Below are positions 49,878 to 58,805 of a stretch of 64,000 bases of DNA, piece by piece; position 1 is the first letter of the stretch; every line of letters starts with the position of its first letter. The position numbers and the translations under genes are program-made. The notes under the pieces were generated by a model. The model was not told the DNA's origin and searched no databases. It saw nothing but the letters and a program-made list of their open reading frames with translations. The stretch comes from Streptomyces coelicoflavus (GTDB lineage: Bacteria > Actinomycetota > Actinomycetes > Streptomycetales > Streptomycetaceae), in the NCBI RefSeq assembly GCF_003112555.1, contig NZ_BEWB01000024.1, forward strand, positions 1-64,000, given 5' to 3'.

Positions 49878-50642
49878 TCACCGGATCTCGAGAATCTTCT
49901 CCCGCATCGCGTACACCACGGCCTCCATCCTGGAGTGCAGCTGAAGCTTCTCCAGGATGTTGCGCACGTGGTTCTTCACGGTGTTCTCGGAAATGAACAG
50001 TTCCTTGGCGATGTCCCGGTTGTTCATTCCCGTGGCGACGAGCTTGAGGACCTCCAGCTCGCGATCCGTGAGCCGGGGGGCGGGGACCAGCCGGCGTTCG
50101 TCGGTCCGCTGGATCATCGACTTGAACTCGGTGAGCAGCTTCGACGCCATGGACGGACTGATCTGGGACTGCCCGTCGGCCACCGCGCGAATGGCGGTGG
50201 CCACCTCGTCCGTCGAGATCTCCTTGAGGAGATATCCGGTCGCGCCCGCCTTGATCGCGTCGTAGAGGTCGGCCTCCTCGTCGCTGATCGTCAGCATGAT
50301 GATCTTGGCACTGGGGGCCACCTCCTTGATGGAGGTGCAGGCCTCGATACCGCCGCGCTTCGGCATCCGCACGTCCATCAGAACGATGTCCGGCAGCAGG
50401 TCGGCGGCCTTCTCCACGGCCTCGGCGCCGTCCCCGGCCTCGCCGACGACCTGGATGTCCTCCTCGGCCGCGAGCACGATCTCCAGGCCGCGGCGGAAGA
50501 GGGCGTGGTCGTCCACGACCAGCACCCTGATCGGCTCCTCGCGTGCGGAGCCCGCGTCCGCGTCCGGGCCCATGCCGACCGCCGCGCCGTCGATCCCGTG
50601 GTCGACGCCCGCGCTCCGCATCGGTCCGAAACTGTCCGCCAT
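49878..50642 (-). CDS. NarL/LuxR-family response regulator (orphan)
   Basis: A 254-residue two-component regulator. The receiver domain spans about residues 37-155 with acidic pocket VVDDH and phospho-acceptor Asp90 (DIVLMDVRMP). The LuxR-type HTH is at about 188-250 (LTDRELEVLKLVATGMNNRDIAKELFISENTVKNHV). No histidine kinase is adjacent, so its partner is unknown. ATG 50642 is preceded by GGGGGAGG at 4-nt spacing; ORF extension to 50858 is not needed. It lies 229 bases downstream of hpf on the same strand. Confidence 0.9.
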   Translation of the reverse strand: MADSFGPMRSAGVDHGIDGAAVGMGPDADAGSAREEPIRVLVVDDHALFRRGLEIVLAAEEDIQVVGEAGDGAEAVEKAADLLPDIVLMDVRMPKRGGIEACTSIKEVAPSAKIIMLTISDEEADLYDAIKAGATGYLLKEISTDEVATAIRAVADGQSQISPSMASKLLTEFKSMIQRTDERRLVPAPRLTDRELEVLKLVATGMNNRDIAKELFISENTVKNHVRNILEKLQLHSRMEAVVYAMREKILEIR

Positions 50643-50871
50643 CGTTCCTCCCCCTGAAGGCTGTGGCACGTGGTCCTGAGCCATCGCCAACCCAGAGCAA
50701 CGACCCACCCGTTGGGCCGTTGCCGCCATGATTCCATGCCTGGCCGACAGCGGGGTGACCGAACGGGCAGCGATGGGGTCGCACACCCTCGCGCACCGTC
50801 GCACACCGGTGCCCCTGGGGGGCGCACACGCGCTCCAGGGGCACCGAACCGCTGTCACCCGGCGGTCTGTG

Positions 50872-51564
50872 TCAGCCGCCGAGCGCGTCGCCCGCGTCGG
50901 GAGCGTGCGCCTGGGTGACCATCGTGTCCGTGGTGAGGTGGATCACGCCGTAGTCGTAGGCGTGCCGCCGGTAGACGACGCTGGGCTCCTTGGTCTCGGA
51001 GTCGACGAACAGGTAGAAGTCGTGCCCGACCAGCTCCATCTCGTAGAGCGCCTGGTCGAGGGACATCGGGGCGGCAACGTGGGTCTTCTCCCGGACGACG
51101 AGCGGGCCGTCGCCCTGGACCTCCAGCGAGCCGATCTTCTTGGTGGGGACGCCGTCCTGCTCCTCCGTCGGGACGACGTCGCCGTTCCCGTTGAGCGTCG
51201 CCGCACCGGGTACGTGGTCGGCGACCTCGGCCGCCGAGATCCGGCGCGCGCCGCGGCGCGAGAAGCGCTTGTCGTGCTGCTTGCGCAGCCGTGCGCCAAG
51301 CTTCTCCGCCGCCAGGTCGAGCGCCGCGTAGGGGTCGCTCGCCGCCGCCTCCGCCCGGATCACCGGACCGCGGGAGCGGAGGGTGATCTCCACTCGGTCA
51401 CAGCGGTCGGCCTGCCGGGGGTTCGGCTCCTTGGACACCTCGACGTCGAGGCTGATCACCTTGCCATCGAGCTTCTGGATCTTCTCCAGCTTCAGCTTCT
51501 CGGCCACGTGCTTCCGGAACCGCTCGGGCACCTCGGTCTTGCGGCCCTTGACGACGATGTCCAC
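50872..51564 (-). CDS. hpf: Long-form ribosome hibernation-promoting factor
   Basis: A 230-residue protein that joins 70S ribosomes into inactive 100S dimers in stationary phase or stress. Residues 1-105 are the S30AE ribosome-binding domain (MDIVVKGRKTEVPERFRKHVAEKL, with ALDLAAEKLGARLRKQHDKR), then a linker. The C-terminal dimerisation domain is at about 165-220 (MSLDQALYEMELVGHDFYLFVDSETKEPSVVYRRHAYDYGVIHL). The GTG at 51564 has GGAG 6-7 nt upstream. Its place beside the ComF, lpqB and mtrAB genes is conserved in actinobacteria. Confidence 0.95.
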   Translation of the reverse strand: MDIVVKGRKTEVPERFRKHVAEKLKLEKIQKLDGKVISLDVEVSKEPNPRQADRCDRVEITLRSRGPVIRAEAAASDPYAALDLAAEKLGARLRKQHDKRFSRRGARRISAAEVADHVPGAATLNGNGDVVPTEEQDGVPTKKIGSLEVQGDGPLVVREKTHVAAPMSLDQALYEMELVGHDFYLFVDSETKEPSVVYRRHAYDYGVIHLTTDTMVTQAHAPDAGDALGG

Positions 51565-51877
51565 GCAGAACTCCGTTCCCGGATCGCTCCGCTTCTACGG
51601 CGGAGCATCTCCCTTTTGCACCAGGTTCCGGTCTCTCCCGAAACCTCGGACTCGGTGACGTCCACCTCCTCCCCCGTGGGCGGGATCTCCACTCCACCGG
51701 TGCGGGTGATGACGGCATAACCCGCAGCACGGCATTCGGATTTGAGAGGTGTGGCCTGCGGCTTTGCCTCACAACCGAACATATCTCGCCCGGACGGATG
51801 TCGTCACCCTCTACCGCGGCGTACCTCCGTTCCGGTGAATTGAACCTCTCATTACCTGCAACGACGAAAGTTCTCAG
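51565..51877. other. Upstream region of hpf
   Basis: 313 bases between the ComF-type gene and hpf, both leftward. It should contain the hpf promoter. I did not find a convincing sigma factor or DevR-type box. A leftward ORF starting at 51782 has mixed third bases and overlaps the hpf start, so it is not called. Confidence 0.45.
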
Positions 51878-52813
51878 TCAGTTCCGGTTTATTTCGAAGG
51901 AATCTGGTGACGCCGCGACCACTGCCGCGCAGAACACCTCACGGATCACGCCACCGCCTCCGTACCGTCCCGCCATTCGGGGCCCGGTCTTCCGTTCCTC
52001 TCTGCCTTCCCCTGCCTCCGCCGGATACACAGCCGATTTCGCCCTCCCGTACGTGGCCGGTCCCGCCCGCGACTCAACGGCGGGAGCACTCGCCGCCCGC
52101 ACCGCGCGTGCCGCCTCGGCCAGCGACGCCCCCGTCGTCATCAGGTCGTCGACCAGGACGAGCGCCCCACCGCCGCGCAGCAGCACGCCGCCGCCGGGCG
52201 CCACCGCCAGCGCACCCGCGAGGTTGGCCACCCGCTGCCTGGCGTCGAGCCCCGACTGGTCCGCCACGGCGTACCGCTGCCGCAGCACGGCCAGCACCCG
52301 GGCGGACGTCCCGGTGCGCCGCAGCTCCCCGGCGGCCGCGAGGGCGATCCGCCGCGCCGGATCGTGTCCGCGGGTCCGCACGGCTCGGCGCGCCGACGGC
52401 ACGGGCACGAGCAGCACCGGACCCCGCCCCCGTACGTCTCCGGCACCCGCACCACCGGCATCCGCGTCACGGGCTCCCACCTCACGGGCTCCCGCCCACG
52501 CCTCCCGGAGCCCCGCCCGCACCGCTCCCGCCAGTGCCGTACCGAGCGGTCCCGCGAGGGACAGCGCCCCCCGCTCCTTGTGGGCCAGCAGCGCGGCCCG
52601 CACCTCGTCCGCGTACGGCGCGGCCGCGTGCACCGCCGGCAGTCCGGGCGGCGCCGGCCCCGGACGCACCCGGCGCGGCGGGGCCCCGCCCAGCGCCGTA
52701 CGGCAGCGCGGGCACAGCACCGCACGAGCCCTGCCGCAGCCCCCGCACTCGGCCGGCAGCACCAGGTCCGTGAGGTCCGTCCACCATCCCCGCAACGTCC
52801 GCGATCCGCTCAT
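51878..52813 (-). CDS. ComF-family phosphoribosyltransferase-like protein
   Basis: A 311-residue protein. N-terminal CGGCG and CPRCR form a zinc ribbon (about residues 22-38); the phosphoribosyltransferase core has LVPVPSARRAVRTRGHDPARRIA and the PRPP-binding LVLVDDLMTTGAS. ComF proteins are helicase-associated factors in DNA uptake in competent bacteria; the role in Streptomyces is unclear. Residues about 130-160 are an Ala/Gly/Asp-rich insertion. ATG 52813 is chosen (MSGSRTLRGWWTDLTDLVLPAECGGCG); the ORF extends to 52945 without conservation. The C-terminus ends SPDSFEINRN. Confidence 0.85.
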   Translation of the reverse strand: MSGSRTLRGWWTDLTDLVLPAECGGCGRARAVLCPRCRTALGGAPPRRVRPGPAPPGLPAVHAAAPYADEVRAALLAHKERGALSLAGPLGTALAGAVRAGLREAWAGAREVGARDADAGGAGAGDVRGRGPVLLVPVPSARRAVRTRGHDPARRIALAAAGELRRTGTSARVLAVLRQRYAVADQSGLDARQRVANLAGALAVAPGGGVLLRGGGALVLVDDLMTTGASLAEAARAVRAASAPAVESRAGPATYGRAKSAVYPAEAGEGREERKTGPRMAGRYGGGGVIREVFCAAVVAASPDSFEINRN

Positions 52814-52899
52814 GGCCACCACTGTGCCCGCGCCCGCAGAACCCTGCCAGGCCTGTGGAAAACCCCGTCGCGCCCCCAGAAGGTGCGGACGCCGGGGCC

Positions 52900-54747
52900 T
52901 CACCCCGGATAGACCGGCGCGGTCCCCTCGGTCACCTTCTGCCACTGGAGCCCGGACGGCAGCCGCACGATCAGCTTCTCCGAGTACGCCACCAGCGGCA
53001 GCCGCTCGTCCTCGGTCGCGGCGATCTCCTTGACGCCGGTCAGCGCCGCGGGCACCGAGGCCTCCGGCGTCGAGCCGTCGACCTGGACGTAACCGATCTG
53101 CTGGACGCCGCCGCGCTCGCGCCCGACCACGACGAGGCGGGCGTCACCGGCCCACGACATGGCCGTGACCTCTTCCAGCTCCGGGGTCGCGGAGCGCAGT
53201 TCGAGCACGGTGACCGCGGGCTGTTCGCCGGCCCGTACCTCACGCTCGATCCGTCCGATGAGCAGGGACCGCTTGCCGTCCTTCTCCACGACGAGCGCGA
53301 TCCGCACCCCGTCGGCGGCCACGCGCACGGCCTGCACGCGCCCGTCGAGGCCCGGGGTCCTGACCTCCACCGGATCGCCCGCGCCCTCCTTCAGCAGCAG
53401 CAGCCGCGGGTTCGCGGGGTCGCGGTCGGCGATCCAGAGGTCGCCCTGCGTGTCCCAGCTGGGCGGTGTCAGCCGGTCCGTCTCCGCCTTGCCCCCGCTG
53501 GTCAGCACCGGGTCGCCGAGCGAACCGCCCGACACCAGCGAGCCGACGTACAGCGACTTGCTGTCGAGACCGATCCCCGCCGCGCTGTGCTCGTCGCGCG
53601 ACACCGCGACCGACCGCATGGCCCGGTGCCCCTCGCCCAGCGGGCCGGGCACCGGTTCGGCCCGGGTCCCGTTGCTGCCGGCGGCGATCCGCACCAGCCG
53701 GTCCTGGTCGTCGATGAAGTACAGGTAGTCGGGCCGTTGCGCCGAGCCGCGCGTCGCGACCGTCTCGGCCCGGTCCTCGGAGAGCGAACACATCTGCTCG
53801 CCGCCCGAGCGCAGCTCGACCTCCTCGACCGCCGGCGTGAGGTTCTGCAGCGTGAACAGGAGCTGCGCGGCCATCTCGTCGCACTCGTCGGAGCCCGCCG
53901 CGGCCGCCTTGTCGTTCAGTGGCACGGTCAGCTTGTTGCGGTCGTCCGGCGTCAGCGAGTCGACTTCCTCCGCCAGCGCCGTCCCGGTCGGGAAGCTGGA
54001 CCTGACCACGGGGTCGAGCAGGCTCGTCGGCCCGCTGAGCAGGGAACGCACCACCTGGGTCAGCGGATCCACCCGTCGGCGCACGTAGACGGGGTCGGCG
54101 ACGGCCGACGGCTCCCGGACCGTGCCGGTGCCGGTGTCCGCCCGCGTCACGGTGTTCGAGGCGAAGTAGTACCGGTTGACCGACATGTAGTTGCGCTGGA
54201 AGTCCGACTTGCCCATGACGACGCCCTGCGGCAGCACGTCGATGCGCCACTGCTTGGTCTTGGGGTTGCGGCTGAGGTGCACCGACTCGCGGTACGAGCC
54301 CTGTGCCGGCGAGTAGGACTGCTGCGCGTCCACCGTGGCGACCTTGGTGCCGGTCAGGTTGACCGAGTAGTCGTTGGCGTCCTCTCGGTTGCCCGAGTGG
54401 TCGGACATGGTCCCCGGGCCGTCCGCGAGCACCGTCGCCGACCGGTCCGGCCGCCAGTTCTTCGCTGCGTCGCCCGTCAGGTACTTCCGCGCCGTCTCGT
54501 AGTGCGGATCGTCGCTGGTCAGCGCCTCCAGGAAGCCCTGCACGATGTCGGCGGGCGGGTCGTCGTCCTGCGGCGGCATCGCGAACACCCGCACCTGCGG
54601 GTCCTGCCGGGGCGTGGACTCCACTCCTCGCAGGTCCCCGCTGTCGGGCATGGACGCGCATCCCGCCAGCAGTACGAACCCGCAGGCGGCGTACGCCATC
54701 ACGCGTGCCGGCCCCCGCCGACCGCTCCCCTCGCGGTCAGCGCCCAC
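52900..54747 (-). CDS. lpqB: Lipoprotein LpqB
   Basis: A 615-residue lipoprotein that associates with the MtrB sensor and modulates MtrAB signalling in mycobacteria. Signal peptide with lipobox LLAGC (cleavage before Cys27), an N-terminal NTF2-like/GerMN sporulation-type domain (about 60-300) and a C-terminal beta-propeller-like region. The GTG start has GGGGAGG 6 nt upstream and lies within the end of mtrB, overlapping it by 11 bases. Third gene of the mtrA-mtrB-lpqB operon. Confidence 0.95.
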   Translation of the reverse strand: MGADREGSGRRGPARVMAYAACGFVLLAGCASMPDSGDLRGVESTPRQDPQVRVFAMPPQDDDPPADIVQGFLEALTSDDPHYETARKYLTGDAAKNWRPDRSATVLADGPGTMSDHSGNREDANDYSVNLTGTKVATVDAQQSYSPAQGSYRESVHLSRNPKTKQWRIDVLPQGVVMGKSDFQRNYMSVNRYYFASNTVTRADTGTGTVREPSAVADPVYVRRRVDPLTQVVRSLLSGPTSLLDPVVRSSFPTGTALAEEVDSLTPDDRNKLTVPLNDKAAAAGSDECDEMAAQLLFTLQNLTPAVEEVELRSGGEQMCSLSEDRAETVATRGSAQRPDYLYFIDDQDRLVRIAAGSNGTRAEPVPGPLGEGHRAMRSVAVSRDEHSAAGIGLDSKSLYVGSLVSGGSLGDPVLTSGGKAETDRLTPPSWDTQGDLWIADRDPANPRLLLLKEGAGDPVEVRTPGLDGRVQAVRVAADGVRIALVVEKDGKRSLLIGRIEREVRAGEQPAVTVLELRSATPELEEVTAMSWAGDARLVVVGRERGGVQQIGYVQVDGSTPEASVPAALTGVKEIAATEDERLPLVAYSEKLIVRLPSGLQWQKVTEGTAPVYPG

Positions 54748-56827
54748 GAGTTGCCTCCCCTTGCCTGCTCGACTCCTCGGACCCGGTGTCCGGACGGCTC
54801 GCCGCCCCAGGCGCCGGCCCGTCGTCCTGTCTCCGGGCGGCGCCCGAGACCGGCCTCGGCACCACGCGTGCCCCGTTGCCCGGCAGCGCCGTCGGGTCGG
54901 CCGTCGGAGCGACCGCGGCCTGCCGCGGCGGTATCGGTCCCCGTGCGGGGACCGACGAGGCCTGCCCGGCCGGGGCCTGTGCCGGGACGCCGACCGCCTT
55001 GTCCGCGGCGCGCGTCGATGTCGTGTCGTTGAGGCCCGCGTCCTGGAGCCCGCGGTTGCGGCGCGAGTCGGCCGGCTCCAGCGGTATCGGCGAACCCCTC
55101 AGCGGCTCGTCCGCCGTCCTGGGCAGGGTCAGCCGGAACTGCGAACCGCCACCGGGCTCGCCCCATGCCTGCAGCCAGCCGCCGTGCAGCCGCGCGTCCT
55201 CCAGGGCGATGGACAGTCCCAGGCCGGTGCCGCCGGTGGTACGCGCGCGTGCCGGGTCGGCCCGCCAGAAACGGCTGAAGACCCGGGTGGCCTCGCCCGG
55301 CTTGAGTCCGACACCGTAGTCGCGCACCGCGACGGCGACCGCGCCCCCGGCGGCGGCGAGCTTGACGACGACGTCCCGGCCCTCGCCGTGCTCGACGGCG
55401 TTCACGACGAGGTTGCGCAGCACGCGTTCGACACGCCGGGCGTCCGCCTCGGCGACCACGGGCTGCTGGTCGCCGGAGAGGCGTATCCGCGTCCCCTTGC
55501 GCTCGGCGAGCGGCTCCGCACCGCTGACGACCCGCCGTACGACCTCCCTGAGGTCTATCGGCTCGGCCTCCAGGGCCGCGGCGCCCGCGTCGAAGCGGCT
55601 GATCTCCAGCAGGTCCGCGAGCAGCGTCTCGAACCGGTCCAGCTGGTCGGCGAGCAGCTCGGCAGACCGCGCGGTCACCGGATCGAAGTCCACGCGCGCG
55701 TCGTGGATGACGTCGGCCGCCATCCGGACCGTGGTCAGCGGGGTCCGCAGCTCGTGCGACACGTCGGAGACGAACCGCCGCTGCATCCGCGACAGGTCCT
55801 CCAGCTGGCTGATCTTGAGCTGGAGGTTCTGCGCCATCTTGTTGAAGGCCTCGCCGAGCCGGGCGATGTCGTCCTCGCCGGTGACCTTCATACGTTCCTG
55901 CAACCGCCCCGCGGACAGCCGCTCGGCGATGCTCGCCGCCATCCGTACGGGTGTGACGACCTGGCGCACCACGAGCCAGGCGATGGCGCCCAGCAGGACG
56001 ACGACGAAGAGCCCGGCCGTCGCCAGGGTGCCCCTGACCAGGCTGAGCGACTTCTCCTCCTGCGTCAGCGGGAAGAGGTAGTACAGCTGGTAGGGCTCGC
56101 CGTTCGGGTCGTTGACCTGCTTGCCGATGACCAGTCCGGGCTGGGAGGGCTGGTCGGAGTTGTAGACGATCCGGGTGTAGCTCTGGGCGGCGGCGGTGTC
56201 GCCGTCGATGCGTTCGCGCAGGGCCTCGGGGACGCTGGCCGCCCAGTTGACCGTCCCGGAGGCGCGTGGACCGCGTCCACTGCCGCTCTCCCCGCCCATG
56301 GGCAGGGTGACCACGTCGAAGGCGCTCTGACCGCCGCTGGAGAGCGACTTCACCAGTTCGCTCATCCACTGGATGACGTTCTGCGCGGGACGGCCGTCGG
56401 CGGGGGTGGTGTCGTCGCCGTTGGTGCTGGCCGCTTCCTCGGCCTTCTGCTTGGCCGCCGTGAAACCACCGGTGGCCTGGCTCTGGGAGGCTTTCACCTT
56501 GGCGTCGAGCAGTCCGTTGCGGACCTGCCCGATCACCACGAAACCGAGGAGCAGCACCACACCCAGCGACATCAGCAGCGTCGTGGCGACGACCTTGAGC
56601 TGGATGTTGCGCCGCCACAGCCGCATGACCGGCAGCAGGGGGCGGCGCACCCAGCGCATGAACAGCCGGAGCACCGGGCTGCCCTGCACCCCGCCGTGCA
56701 GCAGCCCGCCCTCCAGCAGGCGGCTCCACCGCGAGCCGGGAGGCTTGCGACCGGCTGGGGCGGGGCCGACAGGCCGTCCGGCGCGGGCCCCGGACCCGGG
56801 CGCCGAAGCGGCACTGTCCCTGGTCAT
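54737..56827 (-). CDS. mtrB: Sensor histidine kinase MtrB
   Basis: A 696-residue membrane sensor. Two transmembrane helices (about 75-98 and 265-288) flank an extracytoplasmic domain; a HAMP domain (VTPVRMAASIAERLSAGRL) follows, then the H-box SHELRTP with the phospho-acceptor His near residue 358, N-box NLVVNAVEHGEG near 476, and G-box DYGVGLKPGE and GGTGLGLSIA. A long Pro/Ala-rich C-terminal tail follows the ATPase domain. ATG 56827 lies one base after the mtrA stop; the longer ORF is not used. It phosphorylates MtrA, controlling cell wall, osmotic and developmental genes. Confidence 0.96.
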   Translation of the reverse strand: MTRDSAASAPGSGARAGRPVGPAPAGRKPPGSRWSRLLEGGLLHGGVQGSPVLRLFMRWVRRPLLPVMRLWRRNIQLKVVATTLLMSLGVVLLLGFVVIGQVRNGLLDAKVKASQSQATGGFTAAKQKAEEAASTNGDDTTPADGRPAQNVIQWMSELVKSLSSGGQSAFDVVTLPMGGESGSGRGPRASGTVNWAASVPEALRERIDGDTAAAQSYTRIVYNSDQPSQPGLVIGKQVNDPNGEPYQLYYLFPLTQEEKSLSLVRGTLATAGLFVVVLLGAIAWLVVRQVVTPVRMAASIAERLSAGRLQERMKVTGEDDIARLGEAFNKMAQNLQLKISQLEDLSRMQRRFVSDVSHELRTPLTTVRMAADVIHDARVDFDPVTARSAELLADQLDRFETLLADLLEISRFDAGAAALEAEPIDLREVVRRVVSGAEPLAERKGTRIRLSGDQQPVVAEADARRVERVLRNLVVNAVEHGEGRDVVVKLAAAGGAVAVAVRDYGVGLKPGEATRVFSRFWRADPARARTTGGTGLGLSIALEDARLHGGWLQAWGEPGGGSQFRLTLPRTADEPLRGSPIPLEPADSRRNRGLQDAGLNDTTSTRAADKAVGVPAQAPAGQASSVPARGPIPPRQAAVAPTADPTALPGNGARVVPRPVSGAARRQDDGPAPGAASRPDTGSEESSRQGEATRGR

Positions 56828-56828
56828 G

Positions 56829-57518
56829 TCAGCTCGGTCCGGCCTTGTAACCGACGCCACGGACGGTCACCACGATCTCCGGCTTCTCCGGGTCCTTCTC
56901 GACCTTGGAGCGCAGCCGCTGAACATGCACGTTGACCAGCCGGGTGTCGGCGGCGTGCCGGTAGCCCCAGACCTGCTCGAGGAGCACCTCGCGCGTGAAC
57001 ACCTGCCACGGCTTTCGGGCCAGCGCCACCAGCAGGTCGAACTCCAGCGGCGTCAGCGCGATCGACTGCCCGTCCCGCTTCACGGAGTGACCGGCCACGT
57101 CGATGACCAGGTCGCCTATGGCGAGCTGCTCCGGCGCCGGTTCCTCCGACCTCCGCAGGCGCGCCCGGATACGGGCCACCAGCTCCTTCGGCTTGAACGG
57201 CTTCACGATGTAGTCGTCGGCACCCGACTCGAGACCGACCACGACGTCGACGGTGTCACTCTTCGCCGTCAGCATCACGATCGGTACGCCCGACTCCGCC
57301 CTGATCAGGCGGCACACCTCGATGCCGTCCCGGCCGGGCAGCATGAGGTCGAGCAGCACCAGGTCGGGTTTGGTCTCCCGGAAGGCGGCCAGCGCCTTGT
57401 CGCCGTCGGCTACGAAAGACGGCTCAAAACCCTCACCACGCAGCACAATGCCGAGCATCTCGGCCAGTGCGGTGTCGTCGTCGACGACAAGGACTCGTCC
57501 CTTCATAAACGACATCAT
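56829..57518 (-). CDS. mtrA: Response regulator MtrA
   Basis: A 229-residue OmpR-family regulator. Acidic pocket Asp13-Asp15, phospho-acceptor Asp57 (LVLLDLMLPG), switch Lys in DYIVKPF near 106, and a C-terminal winged helix ending VRGVGYKAGPS. The sequence is nearly the Streptomyces consensus. In Streptomyces MtrA controls development and antibiotic and nitrogen genes, and binds its own promoter. A 10-bp direct repeat 15-30 bases upstream may be such a site. The gene follows mtnA with only 4 bases between stop and start. Confidence 0.97.
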   Translation of the reverse strand: MMSFMKGRVLVVDDDTALAEMLGIVLRGEGFEPSFVADGDKALAAFRETKPDLVLLDLMLPGRDGIEVCRLIRAESGVPIVMLTAKSDTVDVVVGLESGADDYIVKPFKPKELVARIRARLRRSEEPAPEQLAIGDLVIDVAGHSVKRDGQSIALTPLEFDLLVALARKPWQVFTREVLLEQVWGYRHAADTRLVNVHVQRLRSKVEKDPEKPEIVVTVRGVGYKAGPS

Positions 57519-57522
57519 CCCA

Positions 57523-58665
57523 TTAGCTAATCGTTACCTGGCGTGACCTGGCACACAGCGCGGCCAGGGCCTCGTTGGTCACGGGCGAAACCACGCCCTC
57601 CTCGGTGACGATCGCCGTCACCAGTTCGGGCGGGGTCACGTCGAACGCCGGGTTGTACGCCTGGGTCCCCAGGGGTGCCACCGGAATCCCGCCTCCCGCT
57701 CCCGCCACCGGCACCTGAGGCGCTGTGACCTCGGTCACTTCATATCCGGGGCGCTGTTCCACTTCGATGGACGCCCCGTCCGGTGTGTCCGGATCCACCG
57801 TCGTGACCGGCGCCACCACGATGAACGGCACGTGGTGGTAGCGCGCGAGCACCGCGAGCGGATAGCTCCCCACCTTGTTGGCCACCGAACCGTCGGCCGC
57901 GATGCGGTCCGCGCCGATGAGCACCGCGTCCACCTCACCCGCCGCGAACAGCGAACCCGCCGCGTTGTCGGTGAGCAAGGTGTACGCCATGTCGTTGCGG
58001 GCCGCCTCGTATGCCGTCAGGCGAGCACCTTGCAGCAAAGGACGCGTTTCGTCCACCCACAGGCGTCGCAGCCGCCCCGACCGGTGTGCCGCGAGCGCCA
58101 CCGCGAAGGCGGTCCCTTCACCGCCCGACACCAGCGAACCCGTGTTGCAGTGCGTGAGGACGCGGTGCCCCCCGGCGGGCAGCAGCTCGTCGAGCAGCGC
58201 CAGCCCGTGCCCCGCCATCCGGGCGCTGGCCTCGGCGTCCTCCCGGTGCAGCGCCCGCGCCGCGGACAGCGCCGCCGCGGCCGCCTGCCCGGGGTCGCCG
58301 GTCCTGGCGAGCGCCTCCCGGTGGGCCGCCTGCGCCCGGCGCACCCCCACGGCGAGGTTCACCGCGGTGGGGCGGGCCCCCGCGAGAGCCGCCGCGGCCT
58401 CTTCGACCTCGAAGCCCCGGACGGCGGCGAGCGCGACGCCGTAGGCGCCCGCGACACCCAGCAGTGGCGCCCCCCGCACGGCGAGCGAGCGGATCGCCTC
58501 CACCAGCGCGGCCGGGTCCGTGCAGACCAGCTCGACCTCCTCGGCCGGCAACCTGGTCTGGTCCAGCAGCACCAGCACCGGGCCCTCGGGAGGCTCCTCC
58601 CACCGCAGGACCGGTATCCCGGTCGGCCGCCTGCCCTCGCCGCTTCGCGCGTCCTGATCAGCCAT
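57523..58665 (-). CDS. mtnA: Methylthioribose-1-phosphate isomerase
   Basis: A 380-residue aldose-ketose isomerase of the methionine salvage pathway, converting methylthioribose-1-phosphate to methylthioribulose-1-phosphate. RGAPLLGVAGAYG (64-76) binds phosphate; catalytic Cys173 is in LTHCNTGSL and Asp253 in IGADRIAADG; NKVGSYPLAVLARYHHVPF follows. Residues unusual for the family include a Gly/Ala-rich insert near 325. The ATG at 58665 has no RBS, and a CACACT hexamer lies close upstream, so the mRNA may be leaderless. Head of the run into mtrAB-lpqB. Confidence 0.94.
   Translation of the reverse strand: MADQDARSGEGRRPTGIPVLRWEEPPEGPVLVLLDQTRLPAEEVELVCTDPAALVEAIRSLAVRGAPLLGVAGAYGVALAAVRGFEVEEAAAALAGARPTAVNLAVGVRRAQAAHREALARTGDPGQAAAAALSAARALHREDAEASARMAGHGLALLDELLPAGGHRVLTHCNTGSLVSGGEGTAFAVALAAHRSGRLRRLWVDETRPLLQGARLTAYEAARNDMAYTLLTDNAAGSLFAAGEVDAVLIGADRIAADGSVANKVGSYPLAVLARYHHVPFIVVAPVTTVDPDTPDGASIEVEQRPGYEVTEVTAPQVPVAGAGGGIPVAPLGTQAYNPAFDVTPPELVTAIVTEEGVVSPVTNEALAALCARSRQVTIS
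57533..57552. promoter_or_regulatory. 10-bp direct repeat, candidate MtrA site
   Basis: GTTACCTGGC (57533-57542) and GTGACCTGGC (57543-57552) are adjacent repeats with 9 of 10 identities, 15 bases before the mtrA start and inside the 3' end of mtnA. MtrA recognises direct repeats of GTTAC/GTGAC type at helical spacing. Confidence 0.4.
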
Positions 58666-58805
58666 GCGGTCAGTGTGCCCCCTGTACGACGGACAACTGA
58701 AGGTGCGCAGCCCCTACCGCGCCCGGTCCGCACCTGGCGCCCCCATGGCACGATGGCTGCCAACCTGCCGCCGCGACCGCGGACGGGCACCGTGAAGGAG
58801 CGACG

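Noticed and set aside
51492..51782. 96-codon minus-strand ORF upstream of and overlapping the hpf start
   Set aside because: Mixed codon bias, no RBS, and the second half is an out-of-frame reading of hpf.
58640..58710. RecA-NDp-type motif upstream of mtnA (TTGTCCGTC on the minus strand)
   Set aside because: At 8-nt spacing the -10 would be GGCACA, which does not match TAnnnT, and the TTGTC core lacks the following RGTG.
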